DNA from: Leucobacter komagatae
GTDB taxonomy: Bacteria; Actinomycetota; Actinomycetes; Actinomycetales; Microbacteriaceae
Direction of reading: 5' to 3'
Assembly (NCBI RefSeq): GCF_006716085.1
Contig: NZ_VFON01000001.1
Span: 2,542,001 to 2,606,000 of the forward strand
DNA: 64,000 bases
A model generated the notes under the pieces. That model searched no databases. It saw nothing but the letters and a program-made list of their open reading frames with translations, and was not told the DNA's origin. Position 1 is the first letter of the stretch. Each line of letters starts with the position of its first letter. Below are positions 28,997 to 38,273 of the stretch, piece after piece. The position numbers were made by a program, and so were the translations under genes.

Positions 28997-30268
28997 TTAC
29001 GTTCCTTCTACCGGGCTGAGTACTTCAAGTCCACCGAGGTACGGGCGCAGCGCCTCGGGTACGGTGACGCTGCCGTCAGCGTTCTGGTGCGTTTCGAGGA
29101 TCGCGACGATCCACCGCGTCGTGGCGAGCGTGCCATTGAGCGTTGCAACGGGGGCGGTCTTGCCGCTCTCCGTGCGGAAACGGGTCTGGAGCCTGCGCGA
29201 CTGGAAGGTCGTGCAGTTTGAGGTCGAGGTGAGCTCGCGGTAGGTGCCCTGCGTCGGCACCCACGCCTCAATGTCGAACTTGCGCGCTGCGCTCGAGCCG
29301 AGGTCACCCGCGGCGACGTCGATGACGCGGTAGCTCAGGCCGAGAGCCTGGAGCATCTCTTCCTGCCACGCGACAAGGCGGTCGTGCTCCGCCTCCGCGT
29401 TCGCGGGGTCAGTGTACACGAACATTTCGAGCTTGTTGAACTGGTGCACGCGCAGGATCCCGCGCGTATCCTTCCCGTGCGAGCCGGCCTCGCTGCGATA
29501 GCAGGTCGACCAGCCGGCGTAGCGGACCGGGCCGCCTGAGATGTCGAGGATCTCGTCGGAGTGGTAGCCGGCGAGCGCAACCTCGCTCGTGCCGGTGAGG
29601 TATAGATCCTGATCCTTCAGGTGGTAGACCTCGTCGGCGTGCTCGCCGAGGAAGCCGGTGCCGCCCATGATCTCTGGCTTCACGAGCGTCGGCGTGATGA
29701 GCGGCGTGAAATCATTGCGCATCGCGAGGTCGAGCGCCATGTTCATGAGCGCGATCTCGAGGCGGGCGCCGACGCCGCGGAGGAAGTAGAACCGTGCGCC
29801 GGAGACCTTCGCGCCGCGCTCCATGTCGATCGCGCCGAGCAGCTCACCGAGGGCGAGGTGGTCGCGCGGCTCAAAATCGAACTCGGGGATCTCGCCGACG
29901 GTGCGGAGCGTGACGAAGTTGTCTTCGCCGCCCTCGGGGACGCCGTCGATGACGATGTTCTCGATGCGCGATGCCACGCGCTCGAAGCTCTGATCCGCTT
30001 CCTTCGCCTTAGCCTCGGCTGCCTTGACCTGCGCGGCAAACTCCTGTGCCTTCGCGATGAGGGCAGGCTTGTCTTCCTTGGCGGCGGTCTTGACGGTTTC
30101 GCCGACCGACTTCTGCTCCGAGCGCAGTCGCTCGAACTCGCCCCGGGCCTCACGGCGCGCGGCGTCAGCAGCGAGCGCCTCGTCTACAACCGACTCGTCG
30201 TTGCCACGAGCGCGCTGCGAGCGCTTCACGATGTCGGGATCGTTGCGAAGAAGTACTGGATCGATCAC
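28997..30268 (-). CDS. serS: Seryl-tRNA synthetase
   Basis: Class II aminoacyl-tRNA synthetase of 423 residues. The N-terminal helical arm (about 25-105) binds the long variable arm of tRNA-Ser. Core motifs include [11 protein letters not shown], the motif 2 block [32 protein letters not shown] and motif 3 near [22 protein letters not shown] 30268 lies 7 bases after TAGGCT, so the transcript is probably leaderless. Confidence 0.96.
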   Translation of the reverse strand: MIDPVLLRNDPDIVKRSQRARGNDESVVDEALAADAARREARGEFERLRSEQKSVGETVKTAAKEDKPALIAKAQEFAAQVKAAEAKAKEADQSFERVASRIENIVIDGVPEGGEDNFVTLRTVGEIPEFDFEPRDHLALGELLGAIDMERGAKVSGARFYFLRGVGARLEIALMNMALDLAMRNDFTPLITPTLVKPEIMGGTGFLGEHADEVYHLKDQDLYLTGTSEVALAGYHSDEILDISGGPVRYAGWSTCYRSEAGSHGKDTRGILRVHQFNKLEMFVYTDPANAEAEHDRLVAWQEEMLQALGLSYRVIDVAAGDLGSSAARKFDIEAWVPTQGTYRELTSTSNCTTFQSRRLQTRFRTESGKTAPVATLNGTLATTRWIVAILETHQNADGSVTVPEALRPYLGGLEVLSPVEGT

Positions 30269-30311
30269 GTCACCTAGCCTACCGCCCCGGGGTCGCGGCT
30301 ACGATTGATCC

Positions 30312-31325
30312 ATGACTATGGTCCCCAGCCGCATGCAGCCGCACGCAGCAGTCGTGTACCACCCGCTGAAAACTGACATCGCGGGCCTGCGGAGCGCGGT
30401 GGCGGCGGCGGAGGCGAACGCGGGGTGGGCGCTCACTCGCTGGTACGAGACCGAAGCGGAAGACGCGGGCGTCGGGGCTACTCAGCGCGCGATCGCCGAG
30501 GGGGCGGGCGTGGTGCTCGGAGCGGGCGGTGACGGCACGATTCGCGCGATCGCCGAGGCTCTGCGGAACACCGGGGTGCCGCTCGCGATCGTGCCGCAGG
30601 GCACGGGGAACCTGCTCGCCCGCAACATCGGGATGCCGCTCGGCGATATCCCGGAGGCGGTGCAGGCCGCATTCTTCGGTTCCGGTCGCACGATCGACCT
30701 CGGCAGCATGACGATTGTGCGACCGAAGGACGAACACGGCGTTTCGGCGGAGGAAGAGCACGCCTTCCTCGTTCTCGCTGGGATGGGGCTTGATGCGCGC
30801 GCGATCCGGGCGACCAGGTCCAAGCTCAAGAAGCGGGTCGGCTGGCTCGCCTATGTCGACGCCGGCGTGCGCACCATGGTGAAAGACAAGCCCCTCGAGA
30901 TTCACTACTCGATGGACGGCTCTGAGATGAAGCGGCTCACGGTCTACACCGTCATGATTGGCAACTGCGGGCTCCTGCCCGGCGGGGTGCTGCTTATTCC
31001 TGACGCGAGCATCGACGACGGGCTACTCGACGTTGTTGCCCTGCGGCCGCTCGGGCCGTTCTCGTGGCTCCGCATCTGGAACAAGATCGGCTGGGAGAAC
31101 GGCGTGCTTCGGAAGACGAAGACGGGGCGCCGGATCATCGACCTCGTCAATGACACGAAGAACGTGACCTATGTCCGCGCTCGCGAGTACGCGCTTGCCG
31201 TTGAGGGCCCGGAGCCGGTTCAGCTCGACGGCGATGATTTCGGCCTTGCGGTCAAGATCCGCGGCCAGGTGGATCCGGGTGCCCTCATCGTCCGCGTGCT
31301 TCCCGACTGGCAGCTGCCTGAATAG
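30312..31325 (+). CDS. Diacylglycerol kinase-like lipid kinase
   Basis: 337 residues of the LCB5/DAGK family. The nucleotide loop LGAGGDGTIRAIAEAL and the substrate-side PQGTGNLLARNIGMP are diagnostic, with the YxxIGN-like TVMIGNCGLLPGG block in the C-terminal domain. It likely phosphorylates diacylglycerol or a related lipid at the membrane. ATG 30312 lies 6 bases after TACGAT. It is divergent from serS. Confidence 0.87.
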   Translation: MTMVPSRMQPHAAVVYHPLKTDIAGLRSAVAAAEANAGWALTRWYETEAEDAGVGATQRAIAEGAGVVLGAGGDGTIRAIAEALRNTGVPLAIVPQGTGNLLARNIGMPLGDIPEAVQAAFFGSGRTIDLGSMTIVRPKDEHGVSAEEEHAFLVLAGMGLDARAIRATRSKLKKRVGWLAYVDAGVRTMVKDKPLEIHYSMDGSEMKRLTVYTVMIGNCGLLPGGVLLIPDASIDDGLLDVVALRPLGPFSWLRIWNKIGWENGVLRKTKTGRRIIDLVNDTKNVTYVRAREYALAVEGPEPVQLDGDDFGLAVKIRGQVDPGALIVRVLPDWQLPE

Positions 31326-31332
31326 CACCGCA

Positions 31333-32481
31333 CTACCTCGCCGCCAGCTGGTTCGCTGGGGTTGCAGGGGTGGTGCTCACGCTGGCGCCTCCGGGTGTCG
31401 CGTCGGCGTTGCCATCTGTCGCGGGTTCGTCGCCCGCGGCGCCGTCGTCTCCGGGCTTTTCGCCGCTGGCCCCGCCGCTAGCTTCGTCCGCGCTCGCCGC
31501 CGGGTCGACGCAGTCGCGTGAGAGAGGCGGGAGCTCGGTCTTTTCGGGCTTTGCGGCGGCGGGAGTGCCCGCCTCTCCCGTCACGTCGGAGTATCGCGCG
31601 CTGCCGAGCGGGAACACGTTCCACGCCTCGGCGTCGCGCGCAATCGGGTTGAAGGAGTGCGCGTAGTTGCGATCCTCACCCTGCACCCAACTGTCGGGCG
31701 GAGTCGGCTGGTCCTCGCCCATGGTGGTGATGGGCTTGCCGTTTTGGTCGTAGAGCCGCACCGCGTCGAGCAGGTTGCCTGCGCAGTCGTACGCGTAGAT
31801 GTTGGTGACCTCGCCTCCGTTGAAGGCGAGCCCTTGATAGCTCAGGTCATCGACGACGTACTCGACGTTCGGCGTGCTGGCGTTCACCCAGGTCGTGACA
31901 AGGAATGGGAGGGTGAGGATCACGGCGACGACGTTCGCGACGTCGCGTACGCGGGCGAGCCACTGCCGCGGCAGCCACCGGCCCCGGCCCCACTGCACGC
32001 TCACGGCGATGAACGCGAGCGTGAGCGCCGCGGCACCGAGCGATACCGGAACGCCGTTGATGAGTGGGTGGCGGAGCAAGAGCAGCGCCGCCCACGCGCC
32101 GACGACGCCACGCAGCACCCACCAGGCGGGCCTCAGGGAGACCATCAGGTCACGGAACCCCTGCCTGCCTGGGGTCGCGTCTAGCCACTCGGCGCCCCGC
32201 TGCTTCAGGCGTTCTGCTCGCTCGGCGGCTGTCGGCTTCGTGGGCTTCGTGGTGGCACGGGCGGGGAGGCCTGCGGCCTGTCGAAGCTCTTCCGCGTAGT
32301 GAGCGGCGTCGCCGAGTGAATCCAAGGAGTCGCCCTCGCTGAGGCGCTCGGTGATGTCTGCCCCCAGGCCGTCGAGCAGCTCGTCGACCTCTTCCGTTGG
32401 CAGATCGCTCAGGTGGGAGCGAACCTCGGCGGTGAACGCTTCGGCCCGCTCGGCGTTGGTGAGTGCGGCGCTGACGTTCAT
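31333..32481 (-). CDS. Membrane protein with HAAS/DUF1700-like N-terminus, PadR-linked
   Basis: 382 residues. The first 70 residues (LTNAERAEAFTAEVRSHLSDLPTEEVDELLDGLGADITERL) are a helical HAAS-like module that is commonly paired with PadR regulators. Three hydrophobic segments follow (about 130-200), then an extracytoplasmic domain with Cys residues and an Ala/Gly/Asp/Pro-rich disordered tail of about 60 residues. ATG 32481 overlaps the PadR stop by ATGA and has GAAGGAG. Envelope-stress sensing is a guess from neighbours. Confidence 0.75.
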   Translation of the reverse strand: MNVSAALTNAERAEAFTAEVRSHLSDLPTEEVDELLDGLGADITERLSEGDSLDSLGDAAHYAEELRQAAGLPARATTKPTKPTAAERAERLKQRGAEWLDATPGRQGFRDLMVSLRPAWWVLRGVVGAWAALLLLRHPLINGVPVSLGAAALTLAFIAVSVQWGRGRWLPRQWLARVRDVANVVAVILTLPFLVTTWVNASTPNVEYVVDDLSYQGLAFNGGEVTNIYAYDCAGNLLDAVRLYDQNGKPITTMGEDQPTPPDSWVQGEDRNYAHSFNPIARDAEAWNVFPLGSARYSDVTGEAGTPAAAKPEKTELPPLSRDCVDPAASADEASGGASGEKPGDDGAAGDEPATDGNADATPGGASVSTTPATPANQLAAR

Positions 32482-32864
32482 GCTGGGGCTCCTTCTGGGC
32501 TCGTCGAGGGTGTTGGGGGCTGCGGGGGCTGTGGGGACTGTGGCTGCGTTGGTGAGATCAGCGCACTGAGGGTTTCGGAGAACTGGCGCCAGCTGCCGCG
32601 CTGCTCGTCGAGGAGCTCTCGCCCGCTCGGCGTGATGCTGTAGTACTTGCGGTGGGGCCCGCCGTCGGAGGGGACGACGTAGGTTGAGAGTGCGCCGGCG
32701 GCGTAGAGCCGGCGTAGCGTGCCGTAGACCGAGGCGTCGCCGACCTCGTCGAGCCCCGCATCGCGGAGACGCCTGACGACGTCGTAGCCGTAGCCGTCCT
32801 CGCGCTCCACGACAGCGAGAACGGCGGCGTCGAGCACGCCTTTCAGTAGCTGTGTTCCGTCCAC
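32478..32864 (-). CDS. PadR family transcriptional regulator
   Basis: 128 residues from GTG 32864, preceded by AAAGGGGG. The winged helix (TQLLKGVLDAAVLAVVEREDGYGYDVVRRLRDAG, then SVYGTLRRLYAAGALSTY and GPHRKYYSITPSGRELL) is typical PadR. The tail is a run of Gln-Pro repeats. It is the first gene of a two-gene operon with the HAAS-like membrane protein and probably represses it. Confidence 0.9.
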   Translation of the reverse strand: MDGTQLLKGVLDAAVLAVVEREDGYGYDVVRRLRDAGLDEVGDASVYGTLRRLYAAGALSTYVVPSDGGPHRKYYSITPSGRELLDEQRGSWRQFSETLSALISPTQPQSPQPPQPPTPSTSPEGAPA

Positions 32865-32892
32865 CCGGAACCCCCTTTGTTGTTCGCCAGTA

Positions 32893-32928
32893 CGCACTAG
32901 TGTGCATTACGCAATAGTGCGGTGTCAA
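32893..32928 (-). promoter_or_regulatory. PadR operon promoter with repeated operator-like boxes
   Basis: TTGACA (minus, 32928-32923) and CACACT (32904-32899) are 18 bases apart. Two similar boxes, CGCACTAGTGTG (32893-32904) and CGCAATAGTGCG (32910-32921), overlap the -10 and the spacer. Autorepression by PadR is inferred. Confidence 0.5.
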
Positions 32929-33030
32929 GAACACTATGTGCTCTCGGCCCCACCACACCGCCCCAGCACATCGTTCTAGTGAGCGCACACCTTATGGGGC
33001 AGGCTTAAGATGTGCTTCCGAGAGAATCAT

Positions 33031-33070
<40 letters not shown>

Positions 33071-33107
33071 GAGAGCCGAACCTCGACAGCGCAAGTCCCG
33101 CAGAGCT

Positions 33108-33166
33108 CCTTCCCCGCAGGAGACCCCCTTAACAACCGTTGGCAAGGGGGTACCTTGCGGGGAAAC
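33108..33166. repeat. Dispersed hairpin repeat, family II copy 2
   Basis: Arms 33110-33130 and 33144-33164 pair at 18 of 21 positions around a loop with CAACCGTTGG. It aligns without gaps to 19192-19250 (47 of 59 identical), and a paired position differs in a compensating way (T:A in copy 1, C:G in copy 2). It sits just downstream of pheA on the minus strand. Confidence 0.75.
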
Positions 33167-33206
33167 GCCTCGATGGCGGCTTAGCTGGCTCCCACCGCGC
33201 TGCGCG

Positions 33207-34160
33207 TCAGGCCGGGTCCACGCCCTCGATGACCTCGCGCAGCCAGTCACGCGCATCGCGGAAGCGGTTGTCGTCGTGCACCGGCCGAATCTCTGCCGAG
33301 ACTCTGTCGGCCCGCGGGTACGACCCGAGGAACACGACGTTCGGGCTCGACCGCTTCACCCCGAGCAAGGCATCGGCAACGCGCTCATCCTTGATGTGCC
33401 CCTCGGCGTCAATGACGAACCGGTACCGGCCCATCCGATCCCCAATGGGGCGCGACGCGAGCAGCGTCAGGTTCACGCCGCGCGTCGCGAACTGCTCGAG
33501 CAGGTCGAGGAGCGCGCCTGAGCGATCCTCCGGAAGCTCCGCGATGAGCGACGTCTTGTCGGCCCCGGTCGGCTCGCTGACGGGGCCAACCCTGCTGACG
33601 AGCACGAAGCGGGTGACCGCGTCGGGGTTCTCAGCGATGCCCTCCGCGAGCACCTCGACGTCGTAGTGATCTTCGATACCGGGGGGCGCGATCGCCGCGT
33701 CCACCTGCTTTGCCTCGTCGAATAGGTCGGCAGCCGCCTGCACGTTCGAGGTCGCGGGGAGGTGACGGTGCTGGGGCCGGGCCTCGTCGAGCCAGGCGCG
33801 GCACTGGCCGTAGGCGACGGGGTGGCCCGCGACCACGGTCACGTCTTCGAGCTTCACGCCGGGCCGCGCGACGAGCACGAACCGCACCGGCACGAGGTAC
33901 TCGCCGACGATGCGCAGGCCGGGGATAGTCGCGAGCGCGTCTTGCGCGACAGTCACGCCGCCGTCAATCGAGTTCTCGATGGCGATCATCGCGGCGTCGC
34001 TCACACCGGTCACGACGTCGTTAAGCGCCTCGCCAAGGTTCGACACGGGCCGCCAGGTCTGGCCCTGAGCCGCTTCGACCTGCTTGAGGGCCGCCTCGGT
34101 AAACGTCCCCGCGGGCCCCAGGTAGGAGTAACTGCGCGTGGGTTCCGAGGCGTTCGACAT
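33207..34160 (-). CDS. pheA: Prephenate dehydratase
   Basis: 317 residues. It converts prephenate to phenylpyruvate for phenylalanine synthesis. The PDT domain starts with YSYLGPAGTFTEAALKQ and has the catalytic region with NPDAVTRFVLVSR. A C-terminal ACT domain (LLDLLEQFATRGVNLTLLASRPIGDRMGRYRFVIDAEGH) gives Phe feedback control in relatives. ATG 34160 lies 7 bases after TACGCT. It follows pgm on the same strand by 73 bases. Confidence 0.94.
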   Translation of the reverse strand: MSNASEPTRSYSYLGPAGTFTEAALKQVEAAQGQTWRPVSNLGEALNDVVTGVSDAAMIAIENSIDGGVTVAQDALATIPGLRIVGEYLVPVRFVLVARPGVKLEDVTVVAGHPVAYGQCRAWLDEARPQHRHLPATSNVQAAADLFDEAKQVDAAIAPPGIEDHYDVEVLAEGIAENPDAVTRFVLVSRVGPVSEPTGADKTSLIAELPEDRSGALLDLLEQFATRGVNLTLLASRPIGDRMGRYRFVIDAEGHIKDERVADALLGVKRSSPNVVFLGSYPRADRVSAEIRPVHDDNRFRDARDWLREVIEGVDPA

Positions 34161-34233
34161 GTTCCCAAGCGTACCGCGCGCGTGCGGGCAAGCGACCCAG
34201 CCCGCCCAAGCGGCCTAGCCCGCCCGCGCGAAC

Positions 34234-35880
34234 CTAGCCGAGCACCCGCGCGACGAGCGCCTGCGCCGCTGCCTGCACCTCGATGAGGTGGTTCGGCCCA
34301 GCGAACGACTCTGCGTAGATCTTCATGACGTCTTCGGTGCCCGACGGGCGGGCCGCGAACCAGGCGCGCTCGGTCGAGACCTTCAGCCCACCGATTGCGG
34401 CGCCGTTCGAGGCCTCCGTCGCGATCGACGTGATCGGGTCACCTGCGAGCTCTGAGTCCGTAACGTCCGACGCCGCGAGCGCCGAAAGCCGTGCCTTCTG
34501 CTCGGCGGTCGCGGGGGCGTCGATGCGCGCGTAGGCGGGCTCACCGAACCGCTCGACGAGCTGCGCGTAGCGCTCGGAGGGCGACCGCCCGGTGACCGCC
34601 TGGATCTCGGCGGCGAGCAGGCAGAGCAAGATCCCGTCCTTGTCAGTGCTCCACGGCGTCCCATCGAACCGCTGGAAGGACGCGCCGGCGCTCTCCTCAC
34701 CGCCAAACACGACGCTGCCGTCGGAGAGCCCCGGCACGAACCACTTGAACCCGACGGGCACCTCATCGAGCCGGCGCCCGTGCGCGGCGACGACGCGGTC
34801 GATCATTGCCGAAGAGACGAGCGTCTTCCCGATGCCCGCCGTCGCGGGCCAATCAGGGCGGTGCTCGAGGAGGTAGTCGATCGCGACCGCGAGGAAGTGG
34901 TTCGGGTTCATGAGCCCGCCATCGCGGGTGAGGATCCCGTGCCTATCGGCGTCAGCGTCGTTTCCGGTGACGATTGCGAACTCGTCACGGTACGGCGCGA
35001 CGGTCGACATCACCTGCGCGGACGAGGGATCCATACGGATCTTGCCATCCCAGTCGAGGTGCAGGAACGCGAACTGCGGGTCCACGCCGGCCCCGAGCAC
35101 GGTCAGGTCAATCTCATAGCGGTCGCGGATCGCCGACCAGTAGGCGACGCTCGCCCCGCCGAGGGGGTGGGCGGCAACGCGAATACCTGACTCCCTGATC
35201 GCCTTCATATCGATCGCGTTCGCGAGCCCCTCGACGTAGGCGCCGAGGAAGTCGTATGCGCCGGGCACGATCGGGGTGCTCGGAGGCTGCGGCGCCGCGA
35301 GCGCCCACCACTCGCCACTCTCGAGCAGGGCGTTGGCGCGCTGGGCGATCCACCCGGTGGCGTCGGTGTCTGCCGGCCCGCCGTGCGGCGGGTTGTACTT
35401 GATGCCGCCGTCGCCGGGCGGGTTGTGGCTCGGGGTGATGATGACGCCGTCGGCCCGCTCGGGGTCGTTCTCGTCGCGGCCGCGGTTGTGGGTGAGGATC
35501 GCGTGGCTCAGCGCCGGGGTCGGCACGAAGGCCTCGTCGCCCTGGCCCGCGTTCGTGAGCACGTGCACGCCGAGCGTTGTGAGCACGGCAACCGCGGTGT
35601 GCTCCGCCGGTGCCGAGAGCGCGTGGGTGTCAGCCCCGATGAACAGTGGCCCGCGGATGCCCTGGGCTTCGCGGTACTCGGCGATCGCGGCGGCGATCGC
35701 GGCGATGTGGGCCTCGTTGAACGAACCCGTCAGTGAGGAACCGCGGTGGCCGGAGGTGCCAAACACCACACGCTGCGCCGGCACCTCGGGGTCGGGCACG
35801 ACCTCCGAGTACGCGCGCACGAGCGCATCGATATCGACGAGGTCTTCGGGGCGCGGAAGCAAACCAGCTCGAACATCCAT
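34234..35880 (-). CDS. pgm: Phosphoglucomutase
   Basis: 548 residues of the alpha-D-phosphohexomutase family, interconverting glucose 1- and 6-phosphate. The active serine loop is GVIITPSHNPPGDGGIKYN, the metal loop is VTGNDADADRHGI, the sugar loop VFGGEESAGASFQR, and the phosphate-binding block is ARPSGTEDVMKIYAESF. It matches the E. coli Pgm-type length. ATG 35880 lies 6 bases after CACACT; the open frame extends to 36153 but would overlap the divergent gene. Confidence 0.95.
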   Translation of the reverse strand: MDVRAGLLPRPEDLVDIDALVRAYSEVVPDPEVPAQRVVFGTSGHRGSSLTGSFNEAHIAAIAAAIAEYREAQGIRGPLFIGADTHALSAPAEHTAVAVLTTLGVHVLTNAGQGDEAFVPTPALSHAILTHNRGRDENDPERADGVIITPSHNPPGDGGIKYNPPHGGPADTDATGWIAQRANALLESGEWWALAAPQPPSTPIVPGAYDFLGAYVEGLANAIDMKAIRESGIRVAAHPLGGASVAYWSAIRDRYEIDLTVLGAGVDPQFAFLHLDWDGKIRMDPSSAQVMSTVAPYRDEFAIVTGNDADADRHGILTRDGGLMNPNHFLAVAIDYLLEHRPDWPATAGIGKTLVSSAMIDRVVAAHGRRLDEVPVGFKWFVPGLSDGSVVFGGEESAGASFQRFDGTPWSTDKDGILLCLLAAEIQAVTGRSPSERYAQLVERFGEPAYARIDAPATAEQKARLSALAASDVTDSELAGDPITSIATEASNGAAIGGLKVSTERAWFAARPSGTEDVMKIYAESFAGPNHLIEVQAAAQALVARVLG

Positions 35881-35944
35881 ACCCCTAGTGTGCCAGGCCC
35901 GCGAAGCTACGTCGCGTTCACCTTCACGGAGTAGTCTGTGAAGC

Positions 35945-36730
35945 ATGAGCGAGATGCAGCAAGACCGTCCGTCCATCGAGTGCTGGCTGACAGATATGGA
36001 CGGCGTGCTCGTGCACGAGAACCGGGCCATCCCGGGCGCCGCCGAGCTCATCGCGCAGTGGACGGCGAACGAGCAGCCGTACCTCGTGCTCACGAACAAC
36101 TCGATCTTCACGGCCCGCGACCTTTCTGCCCGGCTCGCGGCGAGCGGCATCAAGGTTCCTGAGGAGCGGATCTGGACGAGCGCGCTCGCGACCGCCGCGT
36201 TCCTGAAGCAGCAGAAGCCCGGTGGCTCGGCGTTTGTGCTGGGTGAGGCAGGGATCCTGACCGCGCTGCACGACGCCGGCTACGTGATGACCGAAACGAA
36301 CCCCGACTTCGTGGTCGTTGGCGAGACGCGCAACTACTCGTTCGATGCGATCACGAAGGCGATCCGTCTCATCAACAAGGGCGCTCGGTTCATCTCGACG
36401 AACCCCGACGCGACGGGCCCAAGCCCCGACGGCGTGCTGCCCGCGACGGGCGCGATCAACGCGCTCATCACGAAGGCGACCGGCATGGAGCCGTACGTCG
36501 TCGGCAAGCCGAACCCGATGATGTTCCGCTCGGCGATGAACAAGATCGGCGCCCACTCGCACAACACCGGCATGATCGGCGACCGGATGGACACCGACAT
36601 CGTCGCTGGCATCGAGGCTGGCCTGCACACGGTGCTCGTGATGACGGGCATCTCTGACAAGGCGGAGATCGAGAAGTTCCCGTTCCGCCCGAACGAGGTG
36701 CTCGGCTCGGTCGCGGAGCTGCTCGACTAG
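35945..36730 (+). CDS. HAD-IIA (NagD-like) phosphatase
   Basis: 261 residues. Motif I is LTDMDGVLVHEN, the motif II region has LVLTNNSIFTARDL, the motif III lysine is in VGKPNPMMF, and motif IV is MIGDRMDTDIVAGIEAGL. It would hydrolyse a nucleotide or sugar phosphate. ATG 35945 lies 7 bases after TAGTCT, divergent from pgm. Confidence 0.9.
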   Translation: MSEMQQDRPSIECWLTDMDGVLVHENRAIPGAAELIAQWTANEQPYLVLTNNSIFTARDLSARLAASGIKVPEERIWTSALATAAFLKQQKPGGSAFVLGEAGILTALHDAGYVMTETNPDFVVVGETRNYSFDAITKAIRLINKGARFISTNPDATGPSPDGVLPATGAINALITKATGMEPYVVGKPNPMMFRSAMNKIGAHSHNTGMIGDRMDTDIVAGIEAGLHTVLVMTGISDKAEIEKFPFRPNEVLGSVAELLD

Positions 36731-36756
36731 CCTCGGCGCTGCCGGTTACTCGGCGG

Positions 36757-37542
36757 CTACTTGCCGGCCTTGCTCCTGAGCTTGCGTACGAGCATCTGCG
36801 TCGCGATGAACGCGAGGTACGCGGAGAACGCGATGTTGCCCCAGAGCGGGTCGATCCACCCGGCGAACATCGACCCGAACGGCACGCAGACCGACGCGGC
36901 GATGCCGATGTAGGCGGCGGCCCGCAGGTCGACATTGCCGCGCTTGAAGTTGCCGATCGTGCCCGAGAGCGAGCCGGGAATCATCATGAGCAGCGAGGTG
37001 CCCTTCGCGATGAGATCGCTCGCGCCGAAGAAAAACATCAGGATCGGCACGACGACGACCCCGCCGCCCACTCCAAGCAGGCCCGACAGAATTCCCGTGA
37101 CGAAGCCCGTCACGACGAGCAAGGCGCCCAGGAGCGCGGTCATCGTGATCTGGTCGTCGCGCTGCGGCACAACGAACCAGAGGCTAACGATCACGACCGC
37201 GAGGAACGCGATGAAGCCCCACTGGATCGCGCCGACCGGCAGCTTCGACAGCAGGTGGCTGCCCACCTGGGCGCCGACGACGATGCCGGCGGCGAGCAGC
37301 GCTGCGGCGAGCCAGTCGACGTTGCCCTGGAGCGCGTAGGTCGTCGCGCCGACGATCGCCGTCGGCAGGATCGCCGCGACCGAGGTGCCCGCCGACAGTT
37401 TCTGCGGCATGCTCAGCCAGAGCGCGAGCGCGGGCACGATGATCGTGCCGCCGCCGATACCGAAGAGGCCCGAGAGCAGCCCTCCCAGGATGCCGATGGC
37501 GATGAGGGGGAGTGCGCTTGGGCGCACGGACGCGTCGTTCAT
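36757..37542 (-). CDS. TauE/SafE family anion transporter
   Basis: 261 residues with seven or eight helices and two internal repeats. Each starts with the glycine-rich block typical of the family (GILGGLLSGLFGIGGGTIIVPAL and GFVTGILSGLLGVGGGVVVVPIL). Members export sulfite or organosulfur anions, but the substrate here is open. It is convergent with the HAD-IIA gene, and lies downstream of pyrE. Confidence 0.88.
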   Translation of the reverse strand: MNDASVRPSALPLIAIGILGGLLSGLFGIGGGTIIVPALALWLSMPQKLSAGTSVAAILPTAIVGATTYALQGNVDWLAAALLAAGIVVGAQVGSHLLSKLPVGAIQWGFIAFLAVVIVSLWFVVPQRDDQITMTALLGALLVVTGFVTGILSGLLGVGGGVVVVPILMFFFGASDLIAKGTSLLMMIPGSLSGTIGNFKRGNVDLRAAAYIGIAASVCVPFGSMFAGWIDPLWGNIAFSAYLAFIATQMLVRKLRSKAGK

Positions 37543-37634
37543 TGTCTGAGCTGCTTTGCTTGTTGGTAGTGGTCCCGGCGGTGGGCCCGGTGGTCGCCGG
37601 AGATTAAGCCCGGGAAACCCCGAGCCTCAGGCCG

Positions 37635-38189
37635 CTACTGCGGGGCGAGGCCCAGGTCTTCGAGGCCGATCGCGAAGCGGTACTCGTAGCCCGCCTCTTC
37701 GATGCGGGCCTTTGCGGGGGCCTGGCGATCCACAACGACGGCGACCGCGACAACCTCGGCGCCGACCTTCTCGAGCGCCTCGATGGCCTTCAGTGGCGAA
37801 CCGCCCGTCGTCGACGTATCCTCGACGACGATGACGCGCTTGCCCTCGAGGTCCGGGCCCTCGACCTGGCGGCCGCGGCCGTGATCCTTCGGCTCCTTGC
37901 GCACGACGAACGAGTCGTAGACCTCGCCGCGAGCAACGCCCTGATGCATGATCGCGGAGGCGATCGGGTCCGCGCCCATGGTGAGCCCGCCGACCGCGAC
38001 GATGCCATCAATGTCGGCGATGAGGTCGAGCATGACCTGGCCGATGAGCGGGGCCGCGCGGTGGTCGAGCGACAGCTTGCGGAGGTCGATGTAGTAGGTG
38101 GCCTTCTTGCCGCTCGTGAGCGTGAAGTCGCCGTGGAACACGGCCTCCGACTTGATGAGTTCGATGAGCTGGTCGCGCGCGGTGGTCAT
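37635..38189 (-). CDS. pyrE: Orotate phosphoribosyltransferase
   Basis: 184 residues. It makes OMP from orotate and PRPP in pyrimidine synthesis. The PRPP motif is VIVVEDTSTTGGSPL; the orotate loop region is VVRKEPKDHGRGRQVEG. ATG 38189 lies 6 bases after TAGAAT, a leaderless pattern. Confidence 0.94.
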   Translation of the reverse strand: MTTARDQLIELIKSEAVFHGDFTLTSGKKATYYIDLRKLSLDHRAAPLIGQVMLDLIADIDGIVAVGGLTMGADPIASAIMHQGVARGEVYDSFVVRKEPKDHGRGRQVEGPDLEGKRVIVVEDTSTTGGSPLKAIEALEKVGAEVVAVAVVVDRQAPAKARIEEAGYEYRFAIGLEDLGLAPQ

Positions 38190-38273
38190 GCTTCGATTCT
38201 AGTGTTCGGGTGCGGTTACGCCCGCAGCGAGAGCACAGTGACTCCGGCGGAGTCGGGTTCTATGCTCGAGAGC

